Positions 53,538-62,012 of a DNA stretch of 64,000 bases are shown one piece after another. Origin of the DNA: Spirosoma luteum DSM 19990. Its GTDB lineage: Bacteria; Bacteroidota; Bacteroidia; Cytophagales; Spirosomataceae. Numbering within the stretch: the first letter of the stretch is position 1; each line of letters opens with the position of its first letter. The DNA is taken from the NCBI RefSeq assembly GCF_000374065.1, contig NZ_KB893261.1, positions 27,588 to 91,587 of the forward strand, written 5' to 3'. Below the pieces are notes generated by a model that was given only the letters and a program-made list of their open reading frames with translations, was not told where the DNA came from and ran no database searches. The position numbers and the translations under genes were made by a program.

Positions 53538-53622
53538 CCGTAGAGACGCAATACCTTGCGTCTTATGACCGGATGGTTTAGCTGACGCATATAAGACGCA
53601 AGGTATTGCGTCTCTACAGTCA
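53535..53622. repeat. Palindromic element, copy D, filling the kinase-galU gap
   Basis: Arms of 31 bp (53535-53565 and 53592-53622) pair with one mismatch. Each contains GTAGAGACGCAATACCTTGC or its near complement. The left arm starts with the TGA stop of the kinase gene, and the right arm ends 3 bp before the galU ATG. The spacer contains TAGCTGACGC (53579-53588), which is GCGTCAGCTA on the other strand. Similar GTAGAGACGCAA palindromes are common in Bacteroidota and cyanobacteria. Confidence 0.75.
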
Positions 53623-53625
53623 AAA

Positions 53626-54489
53626 ATGATAAAGAAAGCCGTTATCCCCGCTGCCGGGTTTGGAACCCGGTTTCTGCCTGCCACCAAGGCGCAGCCCAAA
53701 GAAATGTTGCCGATTATCGACCGCCCCACCATTCAGTATGTGGTGCAGGAAGCCGTCGATTCGGGTATCGAAGATATTCTGATTATTACCGGTAAAGGCA
53801 AACGCGCCATCGAAGACCACTTCGACCGGAACTACGAACTGGAAACCCGGCTCGAAGAAAAGGAAGATCAACTCCTGCTGGATGAGATGCGCCGACTGTC
53901 GGACATGGCCAACCTGCACTATGTTCGTCAGCGCGAACTGAACGGGCTTGGCGATGCCATCCGGTACGCCCGTCATCACGTGGGTAATGAGCCGTTTGCC
54001 GTACTCCTGGGTGATACCATCATGGATGCCGTGATTCCCGTAACGCAGCAACTGATTGACACCTACGCGCAGTACGGATGCTCGGTCATTGCCGTTGAAG
54101 AAGTACCACACGACAAGGTGAACCGGTACGGTATAGTAGGGGGAAAAGTATTGAGTGACCGCATTCTGGAGCTGACCACCCTGGTTGAGAAGCCAGCTGT
54201 GAAGGATGCCCCCTCAAATCTGGCTATTGCGGGGCGGTACATTCTCACCCCCGAAATCTTTAATATGCTGGAGCAGACCCCCGCGGGCAAGAACAATGAA
54301 ATCCAGTTGACGGATGCCATGCTGATGTTACTAAAGCGGGAAAACCTGTACGCCCACCGCATTGAAGGTAAACGCCACGACATCGGCAATAAGTTGGATT
54401 TCCTGAAAACGACCGTCGAATTCGCGCTCAAACGCCCCGAATTTGCTACGCCCTTCCGGGCATTTCTGGAAGAAATCCTGAAACAGTAG
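53626..54489 (+). CDS. galU: UTP-glucose-1-phosphate uridylyltransferase
   Basis: A 287-residue enzyme making UDP-glucose from UTP and glucose-1-phosphate. The nucleotide-binding start 'KAVIPAAGFGTRFLPATKAQPKEMLPI' and 'PFAVLLGDTIMD' are diagnostic, as are 'VEKPAVKDAPSNLAIAGRYIL' and 'GKNNEIQLTDAM'. Length fits bacterial GalU. Paired with the GHMP kinase, it might also accept another sugar-1-phosphate. The leader consists almost entirely of the copy D palindrome, so translation may depend on its folding. Confidence 0.93.
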   Translation: MIKKAVIPAAGFGTRFLPATKAQPKEMLPIIDRPTIQYVVQEAVDSGIEDILIITGKGKRAIEDHFDRNYELETRLEEKEDQLLLDEMRRLSDMANLHYVRQRELNGLGDAIRYARHHVGNEPFAVLLGDTIMDAVIPVTQQLIDTYAQYGCSVIAVEEVPHDKVNRYGIVGGKVLSDRILELTTLVEKPAVKDAPSNLAIAGRYILTPEIFNMLEQTPAGKNNEIQLTDAMLMLLKRENLYAHRIEGKRHDIGNKLDFLKTTVEFALKRPEFATPFRAFLEEILKQ

Positions 54490-54509
54490 CCGATAGATGC
54501 ACGTACAAA

Positions 54510-54565
54510 AGTGGCCCGCACCGCGTTGATGGAGATTATTCTCCATCAACGCGGTGCGGGCCACT
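54510..54565. terminator. Bidirectional terminator between galU and esterase gene
   Basis: Perfect 26-bp GC-rich arms (starting AGTGGCCCGCACCGCG) with a TTAT loop lie between convergent genes, five bases from the esterase stop codon. Confidence 0.8.
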
Positions 54566-54570
54566 CTGTT

Positions 54571-57570
54571 TTAGTTAGGGGAGCTGTACCGTGTTCGTAC
54601 CTGTATGGTAGCGGTATCATCCTCCCCATTCGTATACCCATTGCCCGGTGTCGAATCCGGGTCGGAGGGGGAGGATGTGGTAATCTGAGCTTTCAATGTA
54701 CCCGCGCCAGATACCTGCACCGCTAACGTCAGGGTGCCCGAATCACCGGCTGCAATCGGGCCAATACTACCCGTAATGGTCTGACCGTTCACCGTCAAAC
54801 CATTGGTACTGGCTAGTTGCCAGCCTGTGGGTAGCAATGTTTGCAGACTCACATTAGTAGCCGTAGCGCCCCCCCGGTTGTATACGGACAACGTAACGGT
54901 AATTGGCTGATTGGTAGCTACAACCAGATTGCTCGAGCCAAGCGATAAGCTCAAATCTGCCTGTGCGGGGTCGGTGGGTGGCTGGCTGGACGCCACGGGC
55001 GGCAGGGGAGTCTGATTGGGGTTGGGCGAGGCATAAAATTGCCCGTTGGCATTGGGGGTTCGAAAATCGACCGTCGTGGCATCGTCCTGCCCATCGCCCG
55101 TGCCGGAGTTGGGCTGGCTGTCGGGGTCAGTCTTGCTACTGGCTGTAACCTGGGTGGCAAGGGCGTAGCTTCCCGGCTGGGTTGCCCTGAGCCGGTAGGC
55201 AAATGCCAGTTGGTTGCCAGCTTCTATCGTACCGGCATTGATGGTGACAGCACTGGCCGAACCACTGACGGTTGAAGAAGGCGCGTCCAGGAACTCCATG
55301 CCTGCAGGAAGCAGGCTTTGGGCCACTACGTTACTGGCTGCCTCAGGGCCGTCATTGGCAATGACCAGCGTGAGCGTAACGGGTTGATTGGTAGCGGGGG
55401 TTCGGGTATCCAGGCTCAGGGCCGTGGAGAGATCGGCCATACCCGCGCAAAGGCTGAGTGGCGTACTGGGCGCACTGGCTACGGCAGGACTGCTGGCCAC
55501 CACCTGAATCCGATACTGGTTTCCTGTTGGCAGGGAAGTCGGAATGGTAGCGACAATAAGGCTGGTCGCGCTGCTGCCAATGGTCGTCTCGTTCCCAAAT
55601 GAGCCGTTGCTATCCGATAACTTCACGCTGAACAGGTTGCCGCTGTCCAGGCTCCCTTCCGACACCGATACCGATACACTTATGGTTCCACTCAGGCAGG
55701 TGCCCGGCAGGTTATCGATAGAAACCACGGGAGGAACGGGGGGAGTAATTTCCATCTGGTAAAGGATAACGCGCCCCCCAAGAAAAGCGATATCGTACCA
55801 TAAACCCGGCCCGCTATTGCCCTGAGCCCGTACCGAGTACCGATAGGTGCCCGCCGGTTCTACCCCGCCAACGCCAAATGACTGAGGGAGGTAGGCCCGA
55901 ACGTAGTTAAACCCGGCAAACTGATCGTAGTCCGGAGCTTGGGAGGAGGGGGGAGCTACAGTCCACCCAGCGTCGTTAAAACTACCACCATCAATGCGCT
56001 GCAGGCGTACTTCTACCGGTACCGACGATTCGATGAGGGAATGGAAACCGTGCGAACCGGGTTCGTACCGATAGGTGAATCGTCTTAGGGCTGGATCGGG
56101 CGTTCCCCCCTGAATGGGCTTATGCAAAACGGGTAATAGCGGACTGGCAGGGGCCGAATGGGCAATGGTGAACGGCTCACTCAATGCCCCCACTATAACC
56201 GGCTGGGTAGAGCGGGTTCTGAACTGATACTGTCCATCCGGCAGATTGGCCGGTATCGTCACCAGAATGGGATTATCCGAACTGGGGGCCGACTCGTATA
56301 CGCTTACCCCATCACTGACCCGGACCAGTTGAGCAACGTATTGATTGCCCAATTCGTAGGGGTTGCTTCGTAGGGAGGCTACGGCAATCACATCACCCTG
56401 CCGGTGCGTGAGTGGTAAGGTGTAGCCACTGCTGATGATGGATGCCGGGTTGGTCGGTAAAAAAGGAACGGCCTGTTGGAAAAAAGTACTGCCAAGTGCC
56501 TGATCCCAACTGTTTGTAAACCGAATTAGGCCCGGTCCTGTCATATGTATGTTATCCGGCCTGTTTTCCGGACCCACAATGCTGTCGGAGGCTGGCCCCG
56601 GAAAGGTGTTTGATACATCGGCAATGATCCGGTTCTGGGCGGCAATAATACCCGGACTAACGGATCCATAGTTATAACTCACCCGCGAAACCATCCAGGC
56701 GATGGGACTGGTGCCCACCTGCTGGCGACTCTTCTGAATAATGGAAAGGAGGTTGTTATAATAGGTTTGGCCATTAACGCCGTTGTAGGCATCGGTTTCG
56801 CCCTGATGCCAGAGTACGGCCCGCGCGCCGGTGCGGGAAACGTAATGTAACAACACTTCGCCCAGTCGGCGATAAACGGCTAACTGGGTGGTAGTGCCCA
56901 GATTTCCGGCAGCTCCCTGTGCCCACTCCGTACTGCTGGTGCCGCCCAGGGCAGCCCCCAGAAACAAAACGGGTACGTTCAACCGCTTCACCAGCTTGTC
57001 GCCCAGCGTGCTCCACAGATGGGAGGGCTGATTAGGGCCAATGGAGCTTCCTCTGGTAATAGAACTAAACTGAAGGGGTAATAGCTGATCGCTCAGGCTG
57101 TCCTGCTGAAAATCGATGCACGATACCCGGTCTTCAGTAGCTGATTCAACCCGCTGAAGATTGCCGTATACGTTCGACTGACCCGCTATCACGAAAACTT
57201 CGCCAACGCCCACCCGCCCGACCTGCGTTTGAGCCAGTACCATGTTGTTTGCCTGCGCCCGCACATCCAGCCGATACCAGCCAGCCGATACGGTTACGGT
57301 ACCCGAAAAAGCGGAAGACCCCGCCAGAAAAGGCAACGGAGTCCAGGCAGTTGTACTGCCCTGGCCCACAACCAACGGAACAAAGCGGGCTTCAACCCCG
57401 GTGGCCGATGCGGGAGCCGTGCCCGTTATGATCACTGAGGCTTCATTGGTCAGACTGCGCTGAAAAACCATCCGGGATACCGGACTGGTAATGGTAAGCT
57501 GTGCTACTGATGACAGTGAGACTAGCAGCAATAGTGAAAGTGCTGTAATCCGTAGCAGAATGAACTTCAT
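54571..57570 (-). CDS. Exported SGNH (sialate O-acetylesterase-like) protein with DUF11 modules
   Basis: A 999-residue exported protein with a signal peptide (1-23, SSVAQ). The esterase region (about 120-365) shows the nucleophile block G130-QSN (Ser132), the Gly block GAALGGTSS near 206, HQGETD at 255-260, and D339-NIH342, the pattern of CE6/sialate O-acetylesterases that deacetylate glycans. Ig-like spacer strands follow (about 380-700). Two DUF11 repeats begin 'ADLSTALSLDTRTPATNQPVTLTL' and 'ADLSLSLGSSNLVVATNQPITVTL'. No type 9 sorting domain is apparent at the C-terminus. It probably acts on surface or environmental polysaccharides. It is monocistronic between two long hairpins. Confidence 0.85.
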   Translation of the reverse strand: MKFILLRITALSLLLLVSLSSVAQLTITSPVSRMVFQRSLTNEASVIITGTAPASATGVEARFVPLVVGQGSTTAWTPLPFLAGSSAFSGTVTVSAGWYRLDVRAQANNMVLAQTQVGRVGVGEVFVIAGQSNVYGNLQRVESATEDRVSCIDFQQDSLSDQLLPLQFSSITRGSSIGPNQPSHLWSTLGDKLVKRLNVPVLFLGAALGGTSSTEWAQGAAGNLGTTTQLAVYRRLGEVLLHYVSRTGARAVLWHQGETDAYNGVNGQTYYNNLLSIIQKSRQQVGTSPIAWMVSRVSYNYGSVSPGIIAAQNRIIADVSNTFPGPASDSIVGPENRPDNIHMTGPGLIRFTNSWDQALGSTFFQQAVPFLPTNPASIISSGYTLPLTHRQGDVIAVASLRSNPYELGNQYVAQLVRVSDGVSVYESAPSSDNPILVTIPANLPDGQYQFRTRSTQPVIVGALSEPFTIAHSAPASPLLPVLHKPIQGGTPDPALRRFTYRYEPGSHGFHSLIESSVPVEVRLQRIDGGSFNDAGWTVAPPSSQAPDYDQFAGFNYVRAYLPQSFGVGGVEPAGTYRYSVRAQGNSGPGLWYDIAFLGGRVILYQMEITPPVPPVVSIDNLPGTCLSGTISVSVSVSEGSLDSGNLFSVKLSDSNGSFGNETTIGSSATSLIVATIPTSLPTGNQYRIQVVASSPAVASAPSTPLSLCAGMADLSTALSLDTRTPATNQPVTLTLVIANDGPEAASNVVAQSLLPAGMEFLDAPSSTVSGSASAVTINAGTIEAGNQLAFAYRLRATQPGSYALATQVTASSKTDPDSQPNSGTGDGQDDATTVDFRTPNANGQFYASPNPNQTPLPPVASSQPPTDPAQADLSLSLGSSNLVVATNQPITVTLSVYNRGGATATNVSLQTLLPTGWQLASTNGLTVNGQTITGSIGPIAAGDSGTLTLAVQVSGAGTLKAQITTSSPSDPDSTPGNGYTNGEDDTATIQVRTRYSSPN

Positions 57571-57685
57571 ACCCGTTGAACGTTAGGTGTTATATGATAA
57601 GCACGTACTACAAATTGCATGCCCGACTTAGATAAATCGATTAATCGATACATGGTCATTAATGGATATTTAATCCCCGGAAAAC

Positions 57686-57721
57686 AGAGCGGGCTGCTTG
57701 TGCCTACAAGCAGCCCGCTCT
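57686..57721 (-). terminator. Terminator after aspS
   Basis: Perfect 16-bp arms AGAGCGGGCTGCTTGT / ACAAGCAGCCCGCTCT with a GCCT loop, 26 bp after the aspS stop on the minus strand. Confidence 0.8.
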
Positions 57722-57746
57722 ATCTGACAAACCGATGATCAGGAAT

Positions 57747-59531
57747 TTATTTTTCTACCGTTTTGATTTTTAATTCATCCAGTTGCTTATCAGAAATGAC
57801 GGAGGGTGAATCGATCATTACATCGCGGCCGGAGTTGTTCTTGGGGAAAGCAATGAAATCCCGGATGCTGTCGGCCCCGCCGAAGAGTGAGCATAGCCGG
57901 TCGAAACCGAACGCAATACCGCCGTGCGGTGGTGCGCCAAACTCGAACGCGTCCATCAGGAAGCCGAACTGCGCTTTGGCTTCTTCATCCGAAAAGCCCA
58001 GAATGCTGAACATACGCGCCTGCAAATCGCGGTTGAAAATCCGGATGGAGCCACCGCCAACTTCTGTGCCATTGATGACTAAGTCGTAAGCATTGGCTCG
58101 CACGCTGCCCAGGTCGGTATCGAGCAGGGGAAGGTCTTCCGGTTTGGGGGAGGTAAACGGGTGGTGCATGGCAAACCAGCGTTGATCCTCCTCGCCATAT
58201 TCCAGCAACGGGAAGTCGAGAACCCACAGCGTGCTGAATACATTCGGGTCGCGCAGACCCAGCCGACTACCCATTTCCAGCCGCAGTTCACTCAGTTGCT
58301 TACGGACTTTGGCCGCATCACCCGACATAATCAGCAGCAGGTCGCCGGGTTTGACCGGAACACCGGCCTGCCTGAAATGAGCCGCCCACCCTTTTAGGTC
58401 TTCTTCCGAATAAAACTTGTCGACGGATGATTTTATACTGCCATCTTCATTGACGCGGGCATAAATCAACCCCTTGCCGCCAATTTGCGGGCGTCTGATC
58501 CAGTCCGTCAGTTCATCCATCTGCTTGCGGGTGTAGTGCGCGCAACCGGGGGCGTTGATACCGATGACCATTTCGGCCGAATCGAACACCCCGAATCCCT
58601 TGCCCGAGGTCATATCCACCGTATCGAAAGTGCCCTTCAACTCCACAAACTGCATGTCGAATCGGGTGTCGGGCTTGTCCGAGCCGTAGAGCCGCATAGC
58701 ATCGGCGTAAGTCATACGGGGGACTTCGGCCATGTCGATGCCTTTTACGGCTTTGAACAGGTGGCGAATCAGCCCCTCAAACATATTCAGGATGTCTTCC
58801 TGCTCCACAAACGACATCTCGCAGTCAATTTGGGTGAACTCCGGCTGGCGGTCGGCGCGGAGGTCTTCATCGCGGAAGCACTTCACAATCTGGTAATAGC
58901 GGTCAAACCCCGACACCATCAGCAGTTGCTTAAACGTCTGGGGCGATTGGGGCAGGGCGTAAAATTCACCCGGATTCATGCGGCTGGGTACCACAAAATC
59001 CCGCGCCCCTTCGGGTGTCGATTTGATAAGGACTGGTGTTTCGACCTCAATAAAATCCTGCCCATCCATGTACACCCGCGTTTGCTGGGCCATCCGGTGG
59101 CGCAGTTCCAGACTCCGTCGAACGGGATTCCGGCGGAGGTCAAGATACCGGTATTTCATGCGGAGGTCATCACCCCCGTCGGTTTCGTCTTCAATGAGGA
59201 AGGGCGGCAGTTTGGCTGGGTTCAGTACGTCCAGCGCACTGACTTTCAGTTCAATATCGCCGGTGGGGATATTGGGATTTTTGGATTTTCGTTCGATAAC
59301 CGTACCCGTCGCTTTCAGCACAAATTCGCGGCCCAGCGAGCGGGCAATGGCAAACAGTTCGGGCGGTGTCTGCCCGTCTTCGAGCAGGAGCTGGGTAATC
59401 CCATAGCGGTCGCGGAGGTCAATCCAGAGGACTCCCCCCTTGTCGCGAATGGTTTGCACCCAGCCAGTCAGGGTAGCGGTGGTATTGGCATTAGTCAGGC
59501 GGAGTTCTCCGCAGGTATGCGTACGTAGCAT
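57747..59531 (-). CDS. aspS: Aspartyl-tRNA synthetase
   Basis: A 594-residue class II synthetase charging tRNA-Asp. It has the N-terminal anticodon-binding OB fold ('[30 protein letters not shown]'), motif 2 ('[19 protein letters not shown]'), the bacterial GAD insertion domain (about 290-420) and motif 3 ('[16 protein letters not shown]'). The full length is that of bacterial AspRS. It is an essential core gene and marks this part as chromosomal backbone. A TACCTTTG box on the minus strand (59662-59655) may be its promoter, but the match lacks a -33 element. Confidence 0.97.
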   Translation of the reverse strand: MLRTHTCGELRLTNANTTATLTGWVQTIRDKGGVLWIDLRDRYGITQLLLEDGQTPPELFAIARSLGREFVLKATGTVIERKSKNPNIPTGDIELKVSALDVLNPAKLPPFLIEDETDGGDDLRMKYRYLDLRRNPVRRSLELRHRMAQQTRVYMDGQDFIEVETPVLIKSTPEGARDFVVPSRMNPGEFYALPQSPQTFKQLLMVSGFDRYYQIVKCFRDEDLRADRQPEFTQIDCEMSFVEQEDILNMFEGLIRHLFKAVKGIDMAEVPRMTYADAMRLYGSDKPDTRFDMQFVELKGTFDTVDMTSGKGFGVFDSAEMVIGINAPGCAHYTRKQMDELTDWIRRPQIGGKGLIYARVNEDGSIKSSVDKFYSEEDLKGWAAHFRQAGVPVKPGDLLLIMSGDAAKVRKQLSELRLEMGSRLGLRDPNVFSTLWVLDFPLLEYGEEDQRWFAMHHPFTSPKPEDLPLLDTDLGSVRANAYDLVINGTEVGGGSIRIFNRDLQARMFSILGFSDEEAKAQFGFLMDAFEFGAPPHGGIAFGFDRLCSLFGGADSIRDFIAFPKNNSGRDVMIDSPSVISDKQLDELKIKTVEK

Positions 59532-59727
59532 TGTAATGAGTGAATTAGTACCGCAATGGAATTGAATGGGTGAATGAGTGAATGAAAAAATGGTGTCTTG
59601 CTGCCTATTCAGTCACTTAATCATTCAACTACCCAATCAATGGAATTTCTGCTGCAAAGGTAGCGGGTTTGTCGGTTTAGTCTGACACCATGCCGAACCG
59701 ATGCAGCACGTTTACCCGGAAAGATGG

Positions 59728-59735
59728 TATATTTG
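59728..59735 (+). promoter_or_regulatory. Candidate -7 box of the toxin-antitoxin operon
   Basis: TATATTTG matches TAnnTTTG and ends 21 bp before the antitoxin ATG at 59757. The -33 position lacks TTTG. Confidence 0.45.
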
Positions 59736-59756
59736 ACTAAACAAGGTATCGAGACA

Positions 59757-59999
59757 ATGAGCATCACCATCGACATCGACGAAGAGTTATTGGCGGACCT
59801 GGGCCGCGAAGAGGTTGAGCGGGAGTTCAAAAAGGCTATCGAACGGCTGGAACTCCGCAAACTGGCCCGGCAGATGGCCGAAGACCTGAAGGCCATCGAC
59901 CTCACGAACGACCCCGACTGGCAAAAAGCCCGCGAGGCCGCCTGGAGTGAGTATCGCCAACGTAATAAACTAGCCGCCGATGGAAGTCGACAGTATTGA
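59757..59999 (+). CDS. Antitoxin-like protein paired with PIN toxin
   Basis: An 80-residue helical, charged protein ('LADLGREEVEREFKKAIERLELRKLARQMAEDLKAID', 'NDPDWQKAREAAWSEYRQ'). The short strand 'MSITIDIDEELL' at the start may be a ribbon-helix-helix DNA-binding element. It overlaps the PIN-domain gene by 20 bp, the typical order for an antitoxin before a toxin. It is not a standard VapB by sequence. Confidence 0.75.
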   Translation: MSITIDIDEELLADLGREEVEREFKKAIERLELRKLARQMAEDLKAIDLTNDPDWQKAREAAWSEYRQRNKLAADGSRQY

Positions 60000-60381
60000 T
60001 TATGTGCTGGATGCCAACGTACTAATGAGTATACTGATTAGCGGCAAAGCATATCATCGCGAGGTATTGGCTGATACGCGATGCTATTCTGTTGATTTTG
60101 TTTTTGATGAAATAAGCAAGTACGAGGCTGTTATTCAGACGAAGGCTAAGTTGTCGAAGCCCAATTTGCAGCGCTTTGTTTTTGATATTTTCAGCCTGAT
60201 TACGGTTGTTCCATCATTTGTAATAAATGATGAAGATTGGCAGTATGCGGCAAAAATTTGTCAGACGATAGACAGTAAGGACGTTGCATACGTAGCACTT
60301 AGCAAGGCAACGTCCTTCCCTCTGGTCACCCGCGATAAGCCATTATATACAGGATTACGCAGGAAGGTTTTCGAAGCGTAA
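59980..60381 (+). CDS. PIN-domain ribonuclease toxin (VapC-like)
   Basis: A 133-residue PIN protein. The acidic metal-binding residues are D11 (VLDANVLMS), E44 (FDEIS), D101 (SKDVAYVALS) and D119 (VTRDKPL), the arrangement used by VapC-type toxins that cut tRNA or rRNA. It overlaps the antitoxin gene by 20 bp, so translation is coupled. Short repeats related to GAATGAGTGAAT flank the pair in opposite orientation (59533-59584 and 60418-60446), which could mark an insertion. Confidence 0.85.
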   Translation: MEVDSIDYVLDANVLMSILISGKAYHREVLADTRCYSVDFVFDEISKYEAVIQTKAKLSKPNLQRFVFDIFSLITVVPSFVINDEDWQYAAKICQTIDSKDVAYVALSKATSFPLVTRDKPLYTGLRRKVFEA

Positions 60382-60443
60382 TCCTGTATGATGAGTTTCT
60401 TGACTCGATTTGACGGCTATTCACTCATTCGCTCTTTCACTCA

Positions 60444-61919
60444 TTACTTTCTGTAGTCCAGCGCGGGTTTACGGTCGCCGAGGAGGGCTTCGTATTTGAA
60501 GTCGCCCCCGCGTTTCTGCTTCCATTCCGCAGTGGCTTTCTCGATAAGGGCGGGGTTTCTGTATAAATCCAGCGCCGTCAGGGCCAGGGTTTTGGCCGCT
60601 ACCAGCATCCCTTTCTGCCCGATGCTCATACCACTGGCCGCCGTCGACTGCCAGCTGTGGGCACTCGAACCGGGTACCCACGTAGCTGTAGATAACCCGA
60701 CCGTTGGCACCGCCCAGCTTACGTCGCCCACATCGGTAGAGCCGCCACTAATGGCCCCTTCCGACGCATCGCGGAAGTCTTTTACCTCGGCCGCATTGGT
60801 AATAGGCACTTTCTGGTCGCCGAAGGTTTCGCTGATTTTCTGGGCAAACGCCGTTTCCTCGGGCGTGTAGTTGACACCCCCCACGGTTTTGAGATTCTGG
60901 TGCATCACTTCGGCCAGCGTAACATTGGGCAACAGGTCATACACGCCCCCCAGCACCTCCCAGGCTACCTGCGTACCGGTGCCCTGAGCGGCTCCCTGGG
61001 CCGCATCTTCAATCCGTTTCCAGACGCTCTTAACGATATCCCGGTTTTTGTTACGCACGTAATAATACACTTCGGCATTGGCGGGTACCACGTTCGGTGC
61101 TTCGCCCCCTTTGGTAATCACGTAGTGAATACGGGTATCGGAGGGGATATGCTCGCGCATCATGTTCACCATAAAGTCCATTGCTTCCACGCCATCCAGT
61201 GCCGACCGGCCCCGCTCGGGCGACGCAGCCGCGTGGGCGGCAATGCCTTTAAAGCGAAACTTGGCGTTTTTATTGGCCAGCGACGTACCCGCATCGGCGG
61301 CATTCTGTGCACCGGGGTGCCAGTGCAGGGCCACGTCTACATCGTTGAACAGCCCCTCGCGTACCATGTACACCTTGGCCGAACCGCCTTCTTCGGCCGG
61401 GCAGCCGTACATCTTTATCGTACCGGAATGCCCCGATGATTTGAGCCAGTTTTTTATTTCTATTGCGGCTGCCATGGACGCCGTTCCGAATAGGTTATGC
61501 CCGCAACCATGCCCGCCTTTTTGCCCGGCAATGGGTGTAAACTCCGGTTTGGCTTCGGTAGCCAGGCCGGGCAGGGCGTCGTACTCGCCCAGAATACCGA
61601 TAACGGGTTTGCCCGAACCAAAGGTAGCCACGAAGGCAGTGGGGATACCCGCCACACCCGTTTTTACGTCGAAGCCTTCCTGCCGGAGTTGCTCTTCCAG
61701 CAGAGCCGAACTTTTCTCTTCCTGGTAGCCCAGTTCGGCAAAATTCCAAATCTGTTTCGAGATACCGGCCAGATCGGGTAATCGTTTGTCCAGGTCGGCC
61801 AAAATCATTTTCTTGTCCGGGTCCGTAGCGCCGGCTGCCGCGGCTGTCTTTTTTGTTTTCGACTGCCCTAGGGTTAGAAGGGGAATTAAAAGAATAATTG
61901 CAAAAAAATGTGTTCTCAT
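60444..61919 (-). CDS. Exported M20 family amidohydrolase (AbgB-like)
   Basis: A 491-residue metallohydrolase with a signal peptide; the ATG at 61919 gives MRTHFFAIILLIPLLTLG-Q. Metal-binding motifs are 'ILGEYDALPGL', 'GGHGCGHNLFG' and 'CPAEEGGSAKV', and the dimerisation insert is present ('AHAAASPERGRSALDGVEAM'). It is closest in style to AbgB and IAA-amino acid hydrolases (M20D), which split amide-linked amino acids. Substrate unknown. It would work in the periplasm, which is unusual for AbgB relatives but common in Bacteroidota. Confidence 0.9.
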   Translation of the reverse strand: MRTHFFAIILLIPLLTLGQSKTKKTAAAAGATDPDKKMILADLDKRLPDLAGISKQIWNFAELGYQEEKSSALLEEQLRQEGFDVKTGVAGIPTAFVATFGSGKPVIGILGEYDALPGLATEAKPEFTPIAGQKGGHGCGHNLFGTASMAAAIEIKNWLKSSGHSGTIKMYGCPAEEGGSAKVYMVREGLFNDVDVALHWHPGAQNAADAGTSLANKNAKFRFKGIAAHAAASPERGRSALDGVEAMDFMVNMMREHIPSDTRIHYVITKGGEAPNVVPANAEVYYYVRNKNRDIVKSVWKRIEDAAQGAAQGTGTQVAWEVLGGVYDLLPNVTLAEVMHQNLKTVGGVNYTPEETAFAQKISETFGDQKVPITNAAEVKDFRDASEGAISGGSTDVGDVSWAVPTVGLSTATWVPGSSAHSWQSTAASGMSIGQKGMLVAAKTLALTALDLYRNPALIEKATAEWKQKRGGDFKYEALLGDRKPALDYRK

Positions 61920-62012
61920 AGGATTTATATTGCCAATATAGTTGTAGGCCGATAAAAATAAGGGAAAATGGGGAGATGGACAACGTGAACAGACATCCCG
62001 TATATTTGACTC

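Noticed and set aside
58485..59528. A 347-codon frame antisense to aspS
   Set aside because: It is the mirror of a conserved essential gene, has no recognisable domain, and GC-rich codon patterns often leave such frames open.
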